Positions 13,554 to 17,098 of a DNA stretch of 17,098 bases are shown in pieces. The stretch spans positions 1-17,098 of the forward strand of contig JAICLG010000022.1 of NCBI GenBank assembly GCA_025927515.1, read 5' to 3'. This DNA comes from Hyphomicrobium sp. GTDB lineage: Bacteria > Pseudomonadota > Alphaproteobacteria > Rhizobiales > Hyphomicrobiaceae. Numbering within the stretch: the stretch's first letter is position 1; every line of letters starts with the position of its first letter. The notes beneath the pieces are model-generated. The model was given only the letters and a program-made list of their open reading frames with translations. It had not been told where the DNA came from and did not search any database. The translations under genes and the position numbers were made by a program.

Positions 13554-15053
13554 GTGACGGATCTAACCAAGCTGACGATGGCCGAAGCTCGCGACGGTCT
13601 TAAGAAGAAGTCTTTTTCGGCACTCGAGCTGACGGACGCGTTCCTAGCCGCGATCGAGGTGGCAAATCCCGCGCTCAACGCCTACGTGCTGCCAACGCCC
13701 GATCATGCGCGCGCCCAGGCCAAGGAGAGCGACAAGCGGCTCGCTGCTGGCAATGCGCGCCCCTTGGAAGGCCTGCCGATCGGCAATAAGGATCTTTTCT
13801 GCACAAAGGACATTCGCACGACGGCATGCTCGAATATTCTCGGCCACTTCAAGCCGCCGTATGAATCGACGGTCGGCCAGAATCTGTGGGATGCCGGGGC
13901 CATTATGCTCGGCAAGCTGAATAACGATGAGTTCGCGATGGGCTCGTCGAACGAGACGAGCGCATTCGGCAACGTCGTGAGCCCGTGGCGGCGAAAAGCT
14001 GGCGACGGCAAATATACGAGCGTCAAGCTTGTGCCGGGCGGTTCGTCCGGTGGTTCGTCGGCCGCCGTCGCAGCCGATCTTTGCCTCGCAGCGACTGCAA
14101 CGGATACCGGCGGATCGATCCGCCAGCCTGCTGCGCTCACCGGCACTGTGGGCATGAAACCCACCTATGGCCGTTGCTCGAGATGGGGCATCGTCGCCTT
14201 TGCGTCGTCGCTCGATCAGGCCGGACCGATCGCCAAAACGGTCCGCGATGCTGCGATGATGCTGAAGACCATGGCGAGCCACGATCCGAAGGATACCACC
14301 TCGGTCGATGCCCCCGTTCCCGATTATGAAGCGGTGCTCGGCAAGGGGATCAAAGGACTGCGCGTCGGCGTGCCAAAAGAATATCGCGTCGACGGAATGT
14401 CGAAAGAGATCCAGAAGCTCTGGGACGAGGGCATTGCGTGGCTGAAAGCGGCCGGCGCGACGATCCACGACATATCGCTCCCGCACACCAAGTACGCGCT
14501 TCCCGCATACTACATCGTTGCGCCCGCCGAGTGCTCGTCGAATCTGGCGCGTTACGACGGCATGCGCTACGGCCTCCGCGTCAACGGCAATAACCTGATC
14601 GATACGTACGAGAAAACCCGCGCCGCTGGCTTCGGCAAGGAAGTTCGCCGCCGCATCCTTATCGGCACTTACGTGCTTTCTGCCGGTTACTACGATGCCT
14701 ATTATCTCAAGGCGCAGAAGGTGCGCACGCTGATCAAGAATGACTTCGATGAAGCCTGGAACAAAGTGGATGTTGTCCTGACGCCGACGACCCCTTCACC
14801 TGCCTTCGCGTTCGGCGAAAAGACCGGCGATCCGCTGGCGATGTACCTCGAGGACATCTTCACCGTGACGGTGAATATGGCCGGACTTCCGGGTGTTTCG
14901 GTACCGGCAGGTCTTTCTCCCGAGGGAACGCCGCTCGGCTTGCAGCTCATCGGCAAGCCGTTCGATGAAGAGACGCTTTTCCGAACGGCGCAAGTGATTG
15001 AAGATGCGGCCGGCCGGTTTGCCGTGCCCGCCAAGTGGTGGACGAAGGGTTAG
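13554..15053 (+). CDS. gatA: Aspartyl/glutamyl-tRNA amidotransferase subunit A
   Basis: 499 residues, amidase-signature glutaminase subunit. It releases ammonia from glutamine and passes it to GatB, which amidates Glu-tRNA(Gln) and/or Asp-tRNA(Asn). The catalytic triad is visible: Lys 79 in PIGNKD, cis-Ser 164 in PGGSSGGS, nucleophile Ser 188 in DTGGSIRQP. The ammonia path and substrate segment follow in the usual order. Start is GTG at 13554 (MTDLTKLT), with AAAGGGA about 11 bases upstream; an ATG eight codons further is less likely because the first residues match the family. The 110-base gap from gatC has no recognised element. Confidence 0.98.
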   Translation: MTDLTKLTMAEARDGLKKKSFSALELTDAFLAAIEVANPALNAYVLPTPDHARAQAKESDKRLAAGNARPLEGLPIGNKDLFCTKDIRTTACSNILGHFKPPYESTVGQNLWDAGAIMLGKLNNDEFAMGSSNETSAFGNVVSPWRRKAGDGKYTSVKLVPGGSSGGSSAAVAADLCLAATATDTGGSIRQPAALTGTVGMKPTYGRCSRWGIVAFASSLDQAGPIAKTVRDAAMMLKTMASHDPKDTTSVDAPVPDYEAVLGKGIKGLRVGVPKEYRVDGMSKEIQKLWDEGIAWLKAAGATIHDISLPHTKYALPAYYIVAPAECSSNLARYDGMRYGLRVNGNNLIDTYEKTRAAGFGKEVRRRILIGTYVLSAGYYDAYYLKAQKVRTLIKNDFDEAWNKVDVVLTPTTPSPAFAFGEKTGDPLAMYLEDIFTVTVNMAGLPGVSVPAGLSPEGTPLGLQLIGKPFDEETLFRTAQVIEDAAGRFAVPAKWWTKG

Positions 15054-15057
15054 AACA

Positions 15058-15411
15058 ATGGATCCGAAACGGCCCTGGGAATGTGCAGACATGTCCCAAG
15101 TGCGTGACGAGATTGACCGCATCGATGCGACGCTCGTCGACTTGATTGCCGAGCGCTTCGGATACGTCGACCGTGCGTGGCAGCTGAAAGTCTCGACCGA
15201 CGAAGGCGCCGTCGTACAGTGGCGCATCCAGCAGGTGATCGATCGCGTCAAGGCGCGCGCGAAGGCAAAGAACATGCCGCCGGAGATGGTCGATATGGTC
15301 GGCGCTCAATGGCGGAACATGATCGGCTGGTTCGTCCAGTTCGAGGAAGAAAAGCTGCGTCAGGCGCAGGATAAAACCAAGTCCAAAGCCGGGAGCACCG
15401 ATGGATCCTGA
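15058..15411 (+). CDS. Chorismate mutase type II family (PchB-like) protein
   Basis: 117 residues, an all-helical AroQ-type monomer (dimer expected). From residue 13 the pattern SQVRDEIDRIDATLVDLIAERF fits the first helix, with the substrate-binding Arg 16, Arg 33, Lys 44 and Arg 56 in register with the family. The position of E. coli Glu 52 is Ile 57, and that of Gln 88 appears to be Glu 96 (a Glu is also used in the yeast enzyme). The N-terminal PWECADMSQVRDEIDRID and the IGWF helix resemble PchB, isochorismate-pyruvate lyase, more than PheA/TyrA mutase domains. So the reaction could be chorismate to prephenate, or a lyase-like activity; I cannot decide. It starts four bases after the gatA stop and overlaps the next gene by 11 bases. 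Confidence 0.8.
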   Translation: MDPKRPWECADMSQVRDEIDRIDATLVDLIAERFGYVDRAWQLKVSTDEGAVVQWRIQQVIDRVKARAKAKNMPPEMVDMVGAQWRNMIGWFVQFEEEKLRQAQDKTKSKAGSTDGS

Positions 15412-15703
15412 CATACAAGCAAACGTCCCGCTGATTGAGGTGCTGCTCTACGGCGTTCTCAATCCCGCGACGATCATCGTGGCTTTCATGTTGGGCCAGC
15501 GCGTCGACGAGAAAAACAAGCTGATAATCGCAGCCTTCGCCGGCGCGGTCGCAGGTGTCGCCGTGCTCTACATCGCGACGTTCCTCAGAGTGTGGGATGC
15601 GCCGACGCTCGGGCGCGCCATCGCAGGCGTATTTATCGTGTCGCTCGCCGCAGGCTTCATCTATGCGGGAGCCGGCTATCTGATGAGACGCAAAACCGAT
15701 TAG
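15401..15703 (+). CDS. Small three-helix membrane protein, function unknown
   Basis: 100 residues. Three hydrophobic stretches at about 10-32, 40-62 and 71-94, separated by short polar turns (QRVDEKNK; RVWDAPTLGR), and a positive end (MRRKTD). No signal peptide or known motif recognised. ATG at 15401 has GGGAG five bases upstream and overlaps the end of the chorismate mutase-like gene, so the two are translationally coupled. gatB begins 56 bases after it. I do not recognise the family. Confidence 0.75.
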   Translation: MDPDIQANVPLIEVLLYGVLNPATIIVAFMLGQRVDEKNKLIIAAFAGAVAGVAVLYIATFLRVWDAPTLGRAIAGVFIVSLAAGFIYAGAGYLMRRKTD

Positions 15704-15759
15704 CAGTTGTCCTGCCCGGCCGTCGTCATCGATGGTTGCGGCAAGACGGGAGACTATGA

Positions 15760-17098
15760 ATGAGTTCTCAGAAGCTCGCAGTGAAATCCAAGCCAACGAA
15801 CCTCATTGCCGGCGCGACCGGCGATTGGGAGATCGTAATTGGCATGGAAGTTCACGCCCAGGTCGCCTCCAACGCGAAACTGTTTTCCGGCGCCTCGACG
15901 GCCTTCGGCGCGGACCCGAACAGTCATGTCTCGCTTGTCGATGCGGCAATGCCCGGAATGCTTCCGGTCATCAATAAGGAGTGCGTGGCGCAGGCAGTCC
16001 GCACCGGGCTCGGCCTCAAGGCGGAGATCAACTTAAGGAGCGTCTTCGATCGCAAGAACTACTTTTACCCCGATCTGCCGCAGGGCTATCAGATCTCGCA
16101 GTATAAGCAGCCGGTTGTCGGTGAGGGCGAGGTCGAGATCGAAGTCGACGGCGAACCGCTAAAGGTCGGTATCGAGCGTCTGCATATGGAGCAGGACGCG
16201 GGAAAATCGCTGCACGACCAGCACCCCGACTATTCCTATGTCGATTTGAACCGCTCCGGCGTCGCCCTGATGGAGATCGTGTCGAAGCCCGATCTCAGAT
16301 CATCGAAGCAGGCGCAAGCGTATGTCACGAAGCTGAGAAGCATTCTCCGCTATCTCGGCACGTGCGACGGCGACATGGAGAAGGGTAATCTGCGTGCCGA
16401 CGTTAACGTTTCGGTTCGCAAGCCCGGCGACAAGCTTGGCACGCGTTGTGAAATCAAGAACGTCAATTCCATTCGTTTCATCGGGCAAGCGATCGAATAC
16501 GAGGCCCGCCGGCAGATCGACATCATCGAGGAGGGCGGCACGATCGATCAGGAAACCCGTCTGTTTGATTCAGCCAAGGGCGAAACGCGTTCGATGCGCT
16601 CGAAGGAAGAGGCGCACGATTATCGCTACTTCCCGGATCCCGATCTGCTACCGCTCGAATTGACTCAGGATTATGTGGACGCGCTGAAGTCAAAGCTCCC
16701 GGAACTTCCTGATGAGAAGCGCGCACGTTTCATGAAAGCCTTCGGCCTCTCGGCTTACGACGCCGATGTCCTTGTCGCCGAGCGATCGTCAGCCGATTAC
16801 TTCGAAAGCGTCGCTCAGGGACGCGACGGAAAGCTTGCCGCCAACTGGGTCATCAACGAGCTCTTCGGCAGGCTGAACAAAGAAAGCAAGGACATCGAGC
16901 ATAGCCCGGTTTCGGCGGCGCAGCTCGGAGCGATCGTCGATCTCATCTCCTCGAACGCAATTTCCGGAAAGATCGCAAAGGACCTATTCGAGATCGTCTG
17001 GACCGAAGGTGGTGATCCGTCGGAAATCGTCGAAAAACGCGGCATGAAGCAGGTGACCGATACCGGCGCCATCGAAAAGGCGGTCGACGAGATCATCA
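15760..17098 (+). CDS. gatB: Aspartyl/glutamyl-tRNA amidotransferase subunit B, cut by window end
   Basis: 446 codons are present; the last ~40-50 residues (end of the tRNA-binding tail domain) lie beyond the window. GatB phosphorylates the misacylated tRNA with ATP and amidates it. Seen: GMEVHAQ at about 28-34, RKNYFYPDLPQGYQISQYKQP, HMEQDAGKSLHD, DLNRSGVALMEIVS and the GNLRADVNVS segment of the catalytic cradle, the KNVNSIRF motif, DYRYFPDPDL, and then the helical and YqeY-like region. ATG at 15760 has GGGAG (15748-15752) seven bases upstream. An overlapping ATG at 15756 is in another frame. The first ~20 residues are a loose leader typical of alphaproteobacterial GatB. Confidence 0.97.
   Translation, partial: MSSQKLAVKSKPTNLIAGATGDWEIVIGMEVHAQVASNAKLFSGASTAFGADPNSHVSLVDAAMPGMLPVINKECVAQAVRTGLGLKAEINLRSVFDRKNYFYPDLPQGYQISQYKQPVVGEGEVEIEVDGEPLKVGIERLHMEQDAGKSLHDQHPDYSYVDLNRSGVALMEIVSKPDLRSSKQAQAYVTKLRSILRYLGTCDGDMEKGNLRADVNVSVRKPGDKLGTRCEIKNVNSIRFIGQAIEYEARRQIDIIEEGGTIDQETRLFDSAKGETRSMRSKEEAHDYRYFPDPDLLPLELTQDYVDALKSKLPELPDEKRARFMKAFGLSAYDADVLVAERSSADYFESVAQGRDGKLAANWVINELFGRLNKESKDIEHSPVSAAQLGAIVDLISSNAISGKIAKDLFEIVWTEGGDPSEIVEKRGMKQVTDTGAIEKAVDEII

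Noticed and set aside
13644..14486. 280-codon minus-strand frame opposite gatA
   Set aside because: Antisense shadow; gatA has a full catalytic triad in the other strand.
1..17098. CRISPR array, insertion sequence, prophage or att site
   Set aside because: No regularly spaced repeats, transposase or integrase genes, terminal inverted repeats or tRNA genes were seen.

Overview
The window is about 17.1 kb of GC-rich chromosome with almost no intergenic space. Gene content and order point to an alphaproteobacterium of the Rhizobiales (Hyphomicrobiales), possibly Hyphomicrobium-like. The pointers are a PleD-type diguanylate cyclase next to rpmG, a topA-rnr-DUF983-NUDIX block, a plsY-dprA pair below pyrB and a non-catalytic pyrC, and a GatCAB set. 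Promoter-like sequences fit the alphaproteobacterial CTTGAC / CTATAT pattern. The genus is inference; the class is well supported.

Layout. (1) 1-631: 3' end of a pleD-like response regulator/diguanylate cyclase, plus strand. (2) 632-1205: no protein gene. The right part (about 938-1149) can fold into a long rod with an apical hairpin and is followed at once by a strong intrinsic terminator; I propose a 6S-like regulatory RNA. (3) 1206-1373: rpmG (L33), minus strand, with its own promoter overlapping the end of the next gene. (4) 1451-7742, all minus: topA -> rnr -> DUF983 membrane protein -> NUDIX hydrolase, tightly spaced and probably co-transcribed. The rnr start is not a standard codon: a CTG overlaps the topA stop. 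(5) 7936-8148: a small plus-strand hypothetical gene. (6) 8168-12328, all minus: pyrB -> pyrC-like pseudo-dihydroorotase (ATGA overlap) -> plsY -> dprA (overlap). (7) 12448-12948: ruvX/yqgF, minus. (8) 13156-17098, plus: gatC, gatA, a chorismate mutase-family gene, a three-helix membrane protein, and gatB, which runs off the window.

Most of this is housekeeping: ribosome and tRNA-dependent translation (rpmG, gatCAB), RNA decay (rnr), DNA topology and processing (topA, dprA, ruvX), pyrimidine synthesis (pyrB and its partner) and phospholipid synthesis (plsY). I see no defence island, prophage, transposon or CRISPR array. The parts that deserve attention are the structured RNA between pleD and rpmG (including an alternative pairing that would disrupt its terminator), the non-canonical rnr start, the pyrC homologue that has lost nearly all its metal ligands, the near-leaderless pyrB promoter, and the chorismate mutase and membrane protein genes inserted between gatA and gatB.
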